Of a stretch of 29,330 nt of DNA, positions 14,060-22,951 are shown in pieces; the first letter of the stretch is position 1; each line of letters starts with the position of its first letter. Source of the DNA: UM-FILTER-38-24 sp041663205 (GTDB lineage Bacteria; Patescibacteriota; Gracilibacteria; UBA1369; LOWO2-01-FULL-3); the NCBI GenBank assembly GCA_041663205.1, contig JBAZQZ010000013.1, forward strand, positions 1-29,330, in the 5' to 3' direction. The notes beneath the pieces were generated by a model. That model was not told the DNA's origin, made no database searches, and saw only the letters and a program-made list of their open reading frames with translations. Made by a program: the position numbers and the translations under genes.

Positions 14060-16364
14060 GCGCTTTTGTTCTCAATTTGATTTTTCTTCTTTTGAATGTG
14101 TCGTCCGGATGTACGCATACGTTGTACATTTCCGGGAAAATTTCGTATGGGAATATTTTCTTCGCGCATTTTACGCCTCTTCTTCTCACATATATTTCGT
14201 GTCTCGCGTCACTTGTGCTCATCGGGCTTCTTTCCCCTATTGCGTCCTCAATTGTGATAACCCTTGATTCCAGCGTGACATGATATGTTTCTCCCATATC
14301 CGATGCCACCGGTAATTTTCCGGATGATTTGTCGGTTTTATATTCTCCCGAGCTGGCATCATTTACCCATTTATCTTTCGGGGCTACGGTTTCCCCGTAT
14401 TTCTTTCTTTTTATTGTTCTTCCAAATGTCGCCTGATTTGCCGCGATGTATCGGTCCAGAGATTCTATATCTTTTTTATTTTCAACGACAAAGGTCATCC
14501 TTAAAATATCTGTGACGTTTTCCTCTCTTTCTTCCCCCGATCTTCGTATTGATTTTGCGACAAGGCTGTATAGTGATTTTGTTCCTAAATATTCTTCGTC
14601 TTTGGTTGGAAGCACATAACAGTCCACTCCTCCGACTGTCACAGGAATTAATTCCACCCCTCTTATATTTGTTTTTTCTCCTCTTATGGTAATCCCGCCC
14701 TCCATATTTTCAAGTCTGTATGCCGTTTGTTTTGCATCTCTTTCTCTATATACGAATCTCGGATCAAATTTATGAAGATATGTGAGCCATGCGGTTTCTA
14801 TCTTGTATCTCGCTGCGACACGGACTCTTTCCGATTCCGCCGTGTATGCCATTTTTATCAATTCCGCGTAATCATTTATCTCAAATACTTCTTCGAATTC
14901 TTCCGGACAATCCACTCCGGCTTCTTCAGCTATTCTTTGAATTGTCGTATTTGCTTCTTTAAATAATCTTCTTACTCTGGCCTTGGTTGTGCCTAATCTT
15001 TCGTGTTGGTAGGCCGGGGGTGTTTCCGTTTCTTCTTCGTTTATCGGGTCTTGTTCCGGTTTTTCCTGTGTCGCTTCAAATAAATTTCTCAGCATTCTTT
15101 TGTATTCTTCGCTTTTCAGTTCCCCTCCCTCATCAAAAAGGGTTTTGTAATCTCTTTCTATCGCTTCTGAAGGCGCTTTCGGTTCCACGAAAAGGTTTTG
15201 CAAATCAATATGCATTTCCGGAAGTGTTGTTACTCCTTTTACGGCTCTCTCCACGGCTTTTCTCGCCTCTTTCGGGGTTTTGCAGAAAGTTGTCACCGCC
15301 TGCGCCCCCATGTCCGCGTGAATGGATATTTTCCCGTTTGTTTCCATAAGTTTAAAACATTCGTTTATTATCTGTTCTCTGAGTTTTACCGTTCCCGTTT
15401 TTGATGTTCTCATGTAAATCAATGTTTCTCTAAAGAAATTTCCAAGTTCTTCTCCATCCAAGTAATACTGTTTGTAAGGGCTTGTGGCTATCGGATAGAA
15501 AAATTTTCCGATTGTCATTCTTATGTATTCTTCTTGTTTGTTTGATTCTCTGGCTTTTGTTTCGTACGCTTCGTTTACCATATTCGGGATATGGCCTTTC
15601 AATATCTCTTTCAGTCCTTCTTTTTTGCCTTTCAACCACGGATCTATGTCGTACATCGTTCCGAAATCATTTCTTGTTTCTCTAAGGTATCCCGACATGT
15701 TGCCTTCAGGATCTTTAGGATTGTACGTTTCTCTAAAATATCGGAAACGTCTTTCAAGTTGTTCTCTTGTTTCTTCCGGGACCTCCTCTTTTTGTGATCT
15801 TGCTCGACGATGTTGCAGTTTTACCACGATGGATTCCATCACTGAATTTATCATCGCGGGAATATCCAACCCCGTATACCTTGAGAATTCGGCCTCCAAT
15901 GTCTCTTCTATCAGCAAATCCAACATTTCATCCGACTCCAAAAAGGCTATGAATACTTCCGGCGGTACTCCTTTGGCGAATGCTTGTTTTGAAATCGCTG
16001 CGATTTCTTCGTAAAACGGTGCTTCCGCGTTTATTTTCATATCAGATGCTTCTATTACTTCGATTTTCAGTCTTTTGTCTTCTTCCGGATTAGCCAGAAG
16101 TGGCGGAAGTTTTCTGAAATTTATTCTTCCGGTAAGGCGGGATCTTCCTGTTTTTTTATATGCCGCTTTTGCCGCTTCCCTGACCACGGCGGGCGTTGAG
16201 GGACTTTCCACCAGGTCGTCCACTTTTTGTCCCACTGTTTGGTATGCTGAAGTAAGTTTTCGTCTTGTCGCTTCAAGTGTGTCTCCCAAAAAACCGGCTA
16301 TCGCGCCTTCCAACGGGGAGACTTTGTCTTCTATTTCGCCTTGTTGTGGCTTTTGGGTATCCAT
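13989..16364 (-). CDS. Large soluble protein of unknown function; possible degenerate RelA/SpoT-like fold
   Basis: A 791-residue charged protein with no signal peptide or membrane helix. I do not recognise it as a whole. Residues of about 450-500 are Glu/Pro-rich and linker-like (EEETETPPAY). The region of about 600-735 (KSLYSLVAKSIRRSG, VTDILRMTFVV, YHVTLESRV, DARHEIYVRRR) loosely recalls the order of elements in RelA/SpoT nucleotidyltransferases, but the catalytic residues are not convincing, so this is only a hypothesis. The tail is low complexity (Ser/Pro/Thr) and its last 24 codons lie antisense to the end of thrS. It has its own promoter and operator, 91 bases below the 1269-aa gene, and so can be regulated apart from the upstream operon. 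Confidence 0.75.
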   Translation of the reverse strand: MDTQKPQQGEIEDKVSPLEGAIAGFLGDTLEATRRKLTSAYQTVGQKVDDLVESPSTPAVVREAAKAAYKKTGRSRLTGRINFRKLPPLLANPEEDKRLKIEVIEASDMKINAEAPFYEEIAAISKQAFAKGVPPEVFIAFLESDEMLDLLIEETLEAEFSRYTGLDIPAMINSVMESIVVKLQHRRARSQKEEVPEETREQLERRFRYFRETYNPKDPEGNMSGYLRETRNDFGTMYDIDPWLKGKKEGLKEILKGHIPNMVNEAYETKARESNKQEEYIRMTIGKFFYPIATSPYKQYYLDGEELGNFFRETLIYMRTSKTGTVKLREQIINECFKLMETNGKISIHADMGAQAVTTFCKTPKEARKAVERAVKGVTTLPEMHIDLQNLFVEPKAPSEAIERDYKTLFDEGGELKSEEYKRMLRNLFEATQEKPEQDPINEEETETPPAYQHERLGTTKARVRRLFKEANTTIQRIAEEAGVDCPEEFEEVFEINDYAELIKMAYTAESERVRVAARYKIETAWLTYLHKFDPRFVYRERDAKQTAYRLENMEGGITIRGEKTNIRGVELIPVTVGGVDCYVLPTKDEEYLGTKSLYSLVAKSIRRSGEEREENVTDILRMTFVVENKKDIESLDRYIAANQATFGRTIKRKKYGETVAPKDKWVNDASSGEYKTDKSSGKLPVASDMGETYHVTLESRVITIEDAIGERSPMSTSDARHEIYVRRRGVKCAKKIFPYEIFPEMYNVCVHPDDTFKRRKIKLRTKALSTVSSAPSSSETQPQTSPPASS

Positions 16365-16390
16365 GTATTGCTATTCCATAGTAAATATAG

Positions 16391-16425
16391 TGTTCTATTA
16401 GAACATTGTACGCGAAAAAAGTCAA
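16391..16425 (-). promoter_or_regulatory. Promoter with a perfect palindromic operator for the 791-aa gene
   Basis: On the minus strand: -35 TTGACT (complement of 16420-16425), 17 bases, then TGT-TCTAAT, an extended -10 (hexamer complement of 16397-16402). A perfect inverted repeat with a one-base centre (TGTTCTA-N-TAGAACA, 16391-16405) covers the -10 box, placing a repressor dimer where it would block open-complex formation. The motif resembles LexA-type sites in form, but no assignment can be made. Confidence 0.7.
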
Positions 16426-16455
16426 CACGAAATGCGGGTGTGTTTTTTTGTTCGC

Positions 16456-19400
16456 TTAGGCGTGCTGTTTTGAATCTTGGATTTCGCCTCTGCGCTCCGC
16501 TCTGAGCCGGGTCTTTTCCGCGGCCGGAGTGTATCCCATCCCGGTAAGCTTTGAGCTTTGCATTATCCGGAGCATTTTTTCCTGATCGTCCCCTGCCGTC
16601 ACTTGGCTAAAAATTCTGCCAAATCTTTGGTAAGCGTAATTTTTCTTGTCTTGTTTTCTTTTTTCGTCAGGGTCGGACATATCCCCCACCTGAAGGTTTT
16701 GTATTTCGTCCAGGATTTCTATAAGGTCCGAGTTTTCATACGCATTGACTATTTCTCTCACCACTCCATTCATTTCACCTATAAAGGTGAGTGGTGGCTC
16801 TTTTGAGCATATTGTTGCGCTTTTTAATGTTTTGTCCCCCATTCTTTGGTATACGTCGTGTCCCGAATCCACTTGTCTTTCAAATTTATTTGTCATGATT
16901 CCTTCGAATCTCACGTAGGATTTTATCGCTTCCGCAAGCTTGTCTTTGTATCCGTGTTGGCTTAATGATTTCATGTATTGGCTAAATCCCGGGAATACGT
17001 TTGCGTATCCCTCGATCGTGGCTCCTTTTCTGGCACCGGTGTTTGTTTTACATATATCGGTAAGTACGTCTTCCGTGGCAGGCGGAATATATGCGAACAG
17101 GTCATCGTGGTCTACGGCTTCGATAGATCTTGCGACTTTGTTGATACGATTTAGTGTATCGTCGCTTGGGATCGCGTACTCCCACATAAAGTCGTTTACG
17201 GCTTGTGTAGGTTGGTAGTTGTGTTTATCATTCCCGTCAAACCATCCCACCCATCTTTCGAAATCTTCAAGTGTGAATCTTGAGGTTTCTTTCCCGTCAG
17301 GCGGACGTGGCGCTTTTGCGGTCATATATTCCAAAAGCGGGAATTTTGCGAGGTGTTCTCCATTTACGTGGGCCATTCGATCCAGTGTCAAAATTGTTTC
17401 CCCTTTGTCGTTTTTTGCGGCAACTCCTTCGACAAGGAAATAAATTTTGTCTTCCATGTCCACTTTTCCGGCGTCGATCATGTGCAATATCAACCCTTCG
17501 TATTCCATAGGATCCACGAAGTGTCCTTCTTTGTGGTGGTGCAGAAGTTGGGCAAGTTTTCTCGCATGAGCTCCGTCAACTCCTTCCAACTCTTTACCTT
17601 CCGCGTAGAAATTTTTTGCGTGTGAGTCATAATGACTTTTGTTCCCTGAATACCATTCTCCGTAGTATCCTTCTCCCCAACACGAGTCTATCGCCCCTTC
17701 CAAAAAGTCGTAACCGGTTCTAGTGTCTGTGACACTTATGTGGGTATACGGATTGCCGTTTTCAGGGATCGGGACTTCCTTGCCGGGTTTCACGAATTTG
17801 TTTAGATTTCTCCAAAATGCCACATCCTGCCAATTCATCATTCCTTTTTCGGTAAGTACTATGATACAAGCCTTGAACTCTTCTTTATTGGATGACACTC
17901 TAAGCCTTTCGCGAATTGCGAGCACACCTTTTTTCTCGAGTGCTTCCTTGAAATGGCTTGTCTGTTCGTTGTTCGCCGCCTGCGCGTTCTGTTGCATTTC
18001 CGAACCGAAGAATGGAAATTCTCTACCCACAACTCCGTATCTGTTTTTTTGTCCTTGTTCGAACCTCCTTTCGTAATATTCGTAACATGTTTTTCCCATT
18101 TTCCATAAATCACTCAAACTCAAAAATCTTGTATTGTTCCATACCGTTCTTACGTAGGATTGCGCTTGCCCGTGCGCCGGCAATCCCGTCTTGTATGCTT
18201 CTTCGAACGAGACGGCTTCTTCGTAGTATTTTTGTTTTTTTGTTTCGTGTTCGTCTTTTTCTTCCGCGTCTTTTGTTTTTTGTGCTGGAGGATGTCCCTG
18301 CAGGGCTTGCAGTCCTTCGTCTTGTTCCCCCGCGGCAAGGGCTCCGTTTGCGACGGCTCCTTTGTTTGCAAGTTCCATGAAGGAAGGCTGTGAAAATTTG
18401 CGTTGCACAATTCGCGGTTCTTGTGGAGGCGGTGTACCTCCCGCGCGTTGCATTTCCTCGGGAATTCCCGATAAGCCTGTGAGATTTGCTACGTTTCCGA
18501 CTGTTTCCGGATATGAAATTCCGAATGTGTCTTCCCCCGTTTCCGGGTCTTTTCCTAAAGTGAGTTTTGCGTCGAGGACTCTCCTTCCTCCGGATTCATC
18601 GTCATAGAAGTCCACCGGAGTTTCTTCCCCCTGCGTTTTTGGAATTATCGGGGCACCGTTTGCCGCAAGTGGCGAAAGAAAAGTGCTTTCAAATCTTTTT
18701 TTGCTTGTCTCCGTCGGAGGTCTTCCGGTCAATTTTTGTGCGACCGTTTCATTCATTTCGATTTCTTCTTGTCTTCTCGCTTTTGCCATCCTATCAAGTA
18801 CTGTTTGCAATTCACCACGTGCTATTTTTCGTGAATATCCGTGTCGTTTTACGAATTGTGCAAATTCTCCGAATGAAAATTCTTTTTTAACCGAGTCTTG
18901 ATAAAGGGACGGATCTGCGGAATTCGAGATCCATTGTCCGGGTCTTGTTGTGACGTTGCGGTCCAACTCTATGACAGGTTCTTGGCGATCCGACACACCT
19001 ATCCTTACAATTTTAAATTCCCTTTGTTCGTAGACTTTTTCCCCGTCGTCTTTTAACGCCACCAGCACTTTTGCGCTGTATACCTGCCCTTCTTTCACTC
19101 CTTCATATCCGGTGTTTTCCTCCAATTCTTTGTTCAGTTTGTCCTGTGTTTTTATGTCTTTGTGTATTCCCAGCGTGTCCACCATTTCCAAAAATTGTGT
19201 GAACCCCGCTTTTTCCGTTTTTCCTCCCTGCGTTACATATTCGACCACCAATTCTCCCGCAAAGTCGGGACCTTCTTCGTCTTTTTGTTCAGTGAAATAG
19301 ATCTTTTTCAGTTCTATTGTTTTTTTCACTCTTAAGCTTTTTTGCCCGCTTTTTGTCGACCCGCTTTTTTCATCAGTCAAAAACAAAAGTCCCGAAACAT

Positions 19401-20265
19401 CTTTCATGTCCAGGCCTGTTTGTCTTGCCAATTTTTGGATTGCCAAATATCTTTCTCCGGCTTTTCTCAAATAATCCAACCATTGTTTTTTGAGCGGTAC
19501 TCTTTCGAATTCCAATCGTTCTATTTCCGCATTAGTTTTTTTGGTGGAGCCGCCTTTTGCGTAGGTTGCGTTTGACTGTTCTTGCAAGGCATCCATTTTT
19601 AAGTCAATGGCTTCGAGGTTTGCTATAAGTCCTTCAGGCGGGCGATCAACTTCCCATAATTCTTCTTTTACCGCTGAGGTGCTTGCCACTTCCGTGCGGG
19701 TTTTTGATGTCCTATTGCTCGTTTCTTTTTCACGTTCCATCGTTTCCTTTCGTTCTTCTTTTCTCAATCTGTCCAGCATTTCGAGTGAGGATTGTTCGGC
19801 TCTTTCGGAAAGTTGCGGATTCCCTCCTCTTGAAAGATGCTCCAAAAGGTCTCTCGCGTATTTTCTTTCTTTTTTGCCCGGGAATATTTTCTTTTCCTCT
19901 CCTGCAAGACTTTTTTCTTTTTCGTCGGGTTCCTCGATAGCCTCCAAAAATCTCATCGCACGTCTTCCATGATTTGGAAATTTGCCATCTGCAAGCGCTG
20001 TCATGAAGTGTTCGTATGACAATCTTCCGTCCACCTCTTTTTTCATTTTATTTTGGTCTTTCAATGTGTCGCGAAGTTTCATTCTTTGTTCCCGATCCAA
20101 ATCGATTTCACCTCTTTCAAGTTTTTGTGCGATTTTTGCGGAATATGAAAATTCCTCCGATTTACCGTCGGCTTTTTTTATATCGTCCAAGATACGCTTT
20201 TCTTCCGCTCTTTCGATGGCTTCGTTTCTCTGTCCTGTTTTTGTCGGATCTTGTGTTGGGTTCAT
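16456..20265 (-). CDS. 1269-residue soluble protein of unknown function
   Basis: A very large, charged protein with no signal peptide or membrane helix. The first 300 residues are rich in Lys, Glu and Arg and probably coiled or disordered. Two related modules follow: each has a beta-rich segment and ends in a similar helix, FTQFLEMVDTLGIHKDI near 355-371 and FGEFAQFVKRHGYSRKI near 465-481, so an internal duplication is likely. Residues of about 580-680 are Pro/Gly-rich linker. The rest is mostly helical, with a His-rich stretch (LAQLLHHHKEGHF). No known domain is recognised. It begins 10 bases after the VirB6-like gene and must be co-transcribed with it. A cytoplasmic scaffold or effector of the membrane system is a guess from position. 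Confidence 0.8.
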   Translation of the reverse strand: MNPTQDPTKTGQRNEAIERAEEKRILDDIKKADGKSEEFSYSAKIAQKLERGEIDLDREQRMKLRDTLKDQNKMKKEVDGRLSYEHFMTALADGKFPNHGRRAMRFLEAIEEPDEKEKSLAGEEKKIFPGKKERKYARDLLEHLSRGGNPQLSERAEQSSLEMLDRLRKEERKETMEREKETSNRTSKTRTEVASTSAVKEELWEVDRPPEGLIANLEAIDLKMDALQEQSNATYAKGGSTKKTNAEIERLEFERVPLKKQWLDYLRKAGERYLAIQKLARQTGLDMKDVSGLLFLTDEKSGSTKSGQKSLRVKKTIELKKIYFTEQKDEEGPDFAGELVVEYVTQGGKTEKAGFTQFLEMVDTLGIHKDIKTQDKLNKELEENTGYEGVKEGQVYSAKVLVALKDDGEKVYEQREFKIVRIGVSDRQEPVIELDRNVTTRPGQWISNSADPSLYQDSVKKEFSFGEFAQFVKRHGYSRKIARGELQTVLDRMAKARRQEEIEMNETVAQKLTGRPPTETSKKRFESTFLSPLAANGAPIIPKTQGEETPVDFYDDESGGRRVLDAKLTLGKDPETGEDTFGISYPETVGNVANLTGLSGIPEEMQRAGGTPPPQEPRIVQRKFSQPSFMELANKGAVANGALAAGEQDEGLQALQGHPPAQKTKDAEEKDEHETKKQKYYEEAVSFEEAYKTGLPAHGQAQSYVRTVWNNTRFLSLSDLWKMGKTCYEYYERRFEQGQKNRYGVVGREFPFFGSEMQQNAQAANNEQTSHFKEALEKKGVLAIRERLRVSSNKEEFKACIIVLTEKGMMNWQDVAFWRNLNKFVKPGKEVPIPENGNPYTHISVTDTRTGYDFLEGAIDSCWGEGYYGEWYSGNKSHYDSHAKNFYAEGKELEGVDGAHARKLAQLLHHHKEGHFVDPMEYEGLILHMIDAGKVDMEDKIYFLVEGVAAKNDKGETILTLDRMAHVNGEHLAKFPLLEYMTAKAPRPPDGKETSRFTLEDFERWVGWFDGNDKHNYQPTQAVNDFMWEYAIPSDDTLNRINKVARSIEAVDHDDLFAYIPPATEDVLTDICKTNTGARKGATIEGYANVFPGFSQYMKSLSQHGYKDKLAEAIKSYVRFEGIMTNKFERQVDSGHDVYQRMGDKTLKSATICSKEPPLTFIGEMNGVVREIVNAYENSDLIEILDEIQNLQVGDMSDPDEKRKQDKKNYAYQRFGRIFSQVTAGDDQEKMLRIMQSSKLTGMGYTPAAEKTRLRAERRGEIQDSKQHA

Positions 20266-20275
20266 TGTTTATATT

Positions 20276-22951
20276 TTATACTATTCCTGTTTGCGGGCCA
20301 GGGGGATTTTCGTTTTTAGGTTGTTCGTTTGGGCCTTGTGGAGGCTGTGGGGATAACTGTGCGGTTCTTTGGGCTTCCGTGGGTTGAGTTACCGGCTGGG
20401 TAGCTTGTGATGTAGAGGTTGCCGGCTGAGCAGGTGCCGGTGTTTTATTGCTGAGGATTTCTGCGAGTTTTTTACCTCCGAATATTTCTTCAAGTTTCTT
20501 TCTGGCATCCGGATCCGTAATAAATTTCTTAAGTTGGTCGTCGGTTACGCTTTGTCCATCCACTTTAAATTTTTCAAGTAAAGGTTTTAAGGCTGTCAGG
20601 TCTTTTCCTTCCTTTAGTGCTGCAGTAAGTTCTTTTGTTGCTGTGTTCATGGCGTCAATATGCTCTTTTCCTATCTCTTTGTTTCCGACTTTTGTATCTT
20701 CTGTGAATGCGTATGGTGCCGGGGTGGCTTTTGGCTCCGTTCCGGCGGTTTTTCTCTTTTCCCATTCTCCTTCCATTTCTTCGCCATATTTCCTTACATA
20801 GTCAGCAATTTCCACTCTGCTTTTTTTTCTTTTCTCTGGGTCTGTTTCCGTTTTAAAGCTGTCTATCAATTTCTTGAAGTCTTCACTTTTTGGGCCCATC
20901 TTTTTCTCCGTAAGATCTCTTTGGAAATTGTTATCATTTTCCCTACCAAGGAAGTCGGTCAGATTCCCGTCCGCTTCTTTCCCTCCGTCTCTTAATGTTT
21001 GCTCGTTGCGTCTCATTATGCCGAGTGCTTCTTTGCTGTTCTTTGCTTCTTTAAGATCACTGAATCTCTTTTCGTTCGGGTTTCTGAGACCTAACGCTTC
21101 AGATACCTCTTTCGCTTTATTGGATTGAGTATCTTCATATTTATTTTTTGCGTCTCTCAGTACTTGTCCGATAATTTCAGGAGTCATCTGCATCTTGTTG
21201 TCAGGCTGGCCGGGGATTGTGACAGGGAAAAGAGGCATATTTCTCCATGCAACGTCTCCGATGAATGATCCCGCTTTGCCCAAGCCTCCATATAGGGCTT
21301 TTGTGACAGGTTCGGCGATGGATTTGTTTGAGGCGGCGCTTACGGCCATCCAAATCACTCCGAGCGTGCCGACGGCGACAATCAAATCTTGGATTGTGTT
21401 CAGGCCGGCGACAGGGATTCCGCCGCTTCCGATTGTTATTGAGTCACTGCTTAATATATTTACGCTTTGTATCGCTCTAAGCATTATCCAGCCGACAGCC
21501 ATCGAGAAAGCGATCATTATCGGAGCTATCGCGTTTTGCACGAATTTGTCGACAAGATCTCCGAATCCGAGTTTTTCTTTGAAGACCGGCAAGACCATCG
21601 ACACTATGATAATCGGCGATGCCACTATTCCGACCCACATCACCACAAGGCGCGCCAAAAGCACTATGAAAAGTGCCAGGAATGACACGACATATATCAA
21701 GTACATTGCCACCGAAAAGACTGTATTTGTAAGCAATTTTGAAACGTTCGCTTCCGTCAGAGTGGTAATATCCAGCTCCTTGTAGAAAACCATTTGTGAC
21801 ATATTCAATGCCATCGCGAGCGCGGCGTTTTGACTGTTGTATTTTGTGAGGAAGGCTTTTCCTCGTAAGGTTAGTTTGAAGTCGTTGGTGCAGATGAGCC
21901 CGCTTGTGGCTTGCGAGACTAGGTTTCCAAGTTGATTTCTTTGTATTTGAGAGAAGTCAGAAGATGGAAGCTTGTATAGGTAGTCATAGACTGCTGTTTC
22001 TGTGGTTAGCTGATTTAACTTATCTTGTGTTATGGCCGTTATTTTGTTTTTGGTTGCGAAGTCCAGAATCACTTTTTTGTATGTAGCCAAGTCAAGTCCT
22101 GATTCTGTTGTAGTTGTTGCCTCCATAGTCCCCATATCGGAGACTGTTCTTCCCATGGTTCCGAGACAGAATCGTTGGATCATGTCGGGATTTTGGCTTA
22201 TGTCGCCGAGGCCTTCTTTTGCTTGGTCCGGGAGGGCAAAAATCGAGGAGGTGAGGACGTTTATTCCGTCCAGAAATACTTTTATTCCGATGAATGAAAA
22301 GTTTACCGCGATAATCGCGATGATCATTTTCGGAAGAATTTGTTTGATTGAATAGGTGTCGTTGTCGTCACCGATTCCAAGAATGTTGTAAATGGCTATC
22401 GCCACCATTGCCAATACGAAAAACAGATTCATCAAATTTCTTATCGGGATCCATACTTCGCGTAATCTTTCGTCCATTCCCGCGCCAAAAAGTATGTTGT
22501 TGTTCATCAAATCCCCTGTCATCACGAGAATCGGCCAAATTATGGAATTCAACCATTTTTGAACTTCAATGATGAAATAAATTCTTTCTCTAAGTACTTT
22601 TTCCTGTTCCGGGTTTGTAGCGGAAACCGATGCCACTTTTTTACAGCTTATTCCTGCTTGATCAGACGAAGCTATTTCTTCGTATGCCGCTCCAAGGGCT
22701 GTACAATCTTTTCCGTTCGGGATGAAACATGTATTGTTGACAGGTATGTATTCCGCTTTTGGTGTTAGGTTTAGGGCCTCACAACTCTCTTTTACTGATT
22801 GTGTGGGAGTGGTTGCGGTTGGAGTTGTCGCCGCCGGGGTTGTTTCCGCGGGGGCCGCGTATGCGCTTTGAGACAACGTTCCGATTCCTCCGACGGTTAG
22901 GAAGGCTATTACAAGCGAGATTATCGATTTTTGCAGTATTTTGTTTTTCAT
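20276..22951 (-). CDS. VirB6/TrbL-like polytopic membrane protein with a long cytoplasmic tail
   Basis: An 891-residue protein. A signal sequence (8-32) leads to a Thr/Pro/Ala linker and an extracytoplasmic segment with four cysteines (57, 75, 83, 103). Membrane helices lie near 130-147, 172-192, 205-232, 410-435, 436-456, 473-492 and 519-540. The long helical block VFSVAMYLIYVVSFLALF followed by a Gly/Pro-containing helix resembles the core of VirB6/TrbL, the inner-membrane channel part of type IV secretion systems; this rests on topology and style, not a diagnostic motif. A 350-residue charged, Pro/Gln-rich cytoplasmic tail follows and is unusual for the family. Its ATG overlaps the previous stop (ATGA), showing translational coupling. 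No VirB4 or VirD4 is in the window. Confidence 0.7.
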   Translation of the reverse strand: MKNKILQKSIISLVIAFLTVGGIGTLSQSAYAAPAETTPAATTPTATTPTQSVKESCEALNLTPKAEYIPVNNTCFIPNGKDCTALGAAYEEIASSDQAGISCKKVASVSATNPEQEKVLRERIYFIIEVQKWLNSIIWPILVMTGDLMNNNILFGAGMDERLREVWIPIRNLMNLFFVLAMVAIAIYNILGIGDDNDTYSIKQILPKMIIAIIAVNFSFIGIKVFLDGINVLTSSIFALPDQAKEGLGDISQNPDMIQRFCLGTMGRTVSDMGTMEATTTTESGLDLATYKKVILDFATKNKITAITQDKLNQLTTETAVYDYLYKLPSSDFSQIQRNQLGNLVSQATSGLICTNDFKLTLRGKAFLTKYNSQNAALAMALNMSQMVFYKELDITTLTEANVSKLLTNTVFSVAMYLIYVVSFLALFIVLLARLVVMWVGIVASPIIIVSMVLPVFKEKLGFGDLVDKFVQNAIAPIMIAFSMAVGWIMLRAIQSVNILSSDSITIGSGGIPVAGLNTIQDLIVAVGTLGVIWMAVSAASNKSIAEPVTKALYGGLGKAGSFIGDVAWRNMPLFPVTIPGQPDNKMQMTPEIIGQVLRDAKNKYEDTQSNKAKEVSEALGLRNPNEKRFSDLKEAKNSKEALGIMRRNEQTLRDGGKEADGNLTDFLGRENDNNFQRDLTEKKMGPKSEDFKKLIDSFKTETDPEKRKKSRVEIADYVRKYGEEMEGEWEKRKTAGTEPKATPAPYAFTEDTKVGNKEIGKEHIDAMNTATKELTAALKEGKDLTALKPLLEKFKVDGQSVTDDQLKKFITDPDARKKLEEIFGGKKLAEILSNKTPAPAQPATSTSQATQPVTQPTEAQRTAQLSPQPPQGPNEQPKNENPPGPQTGIV

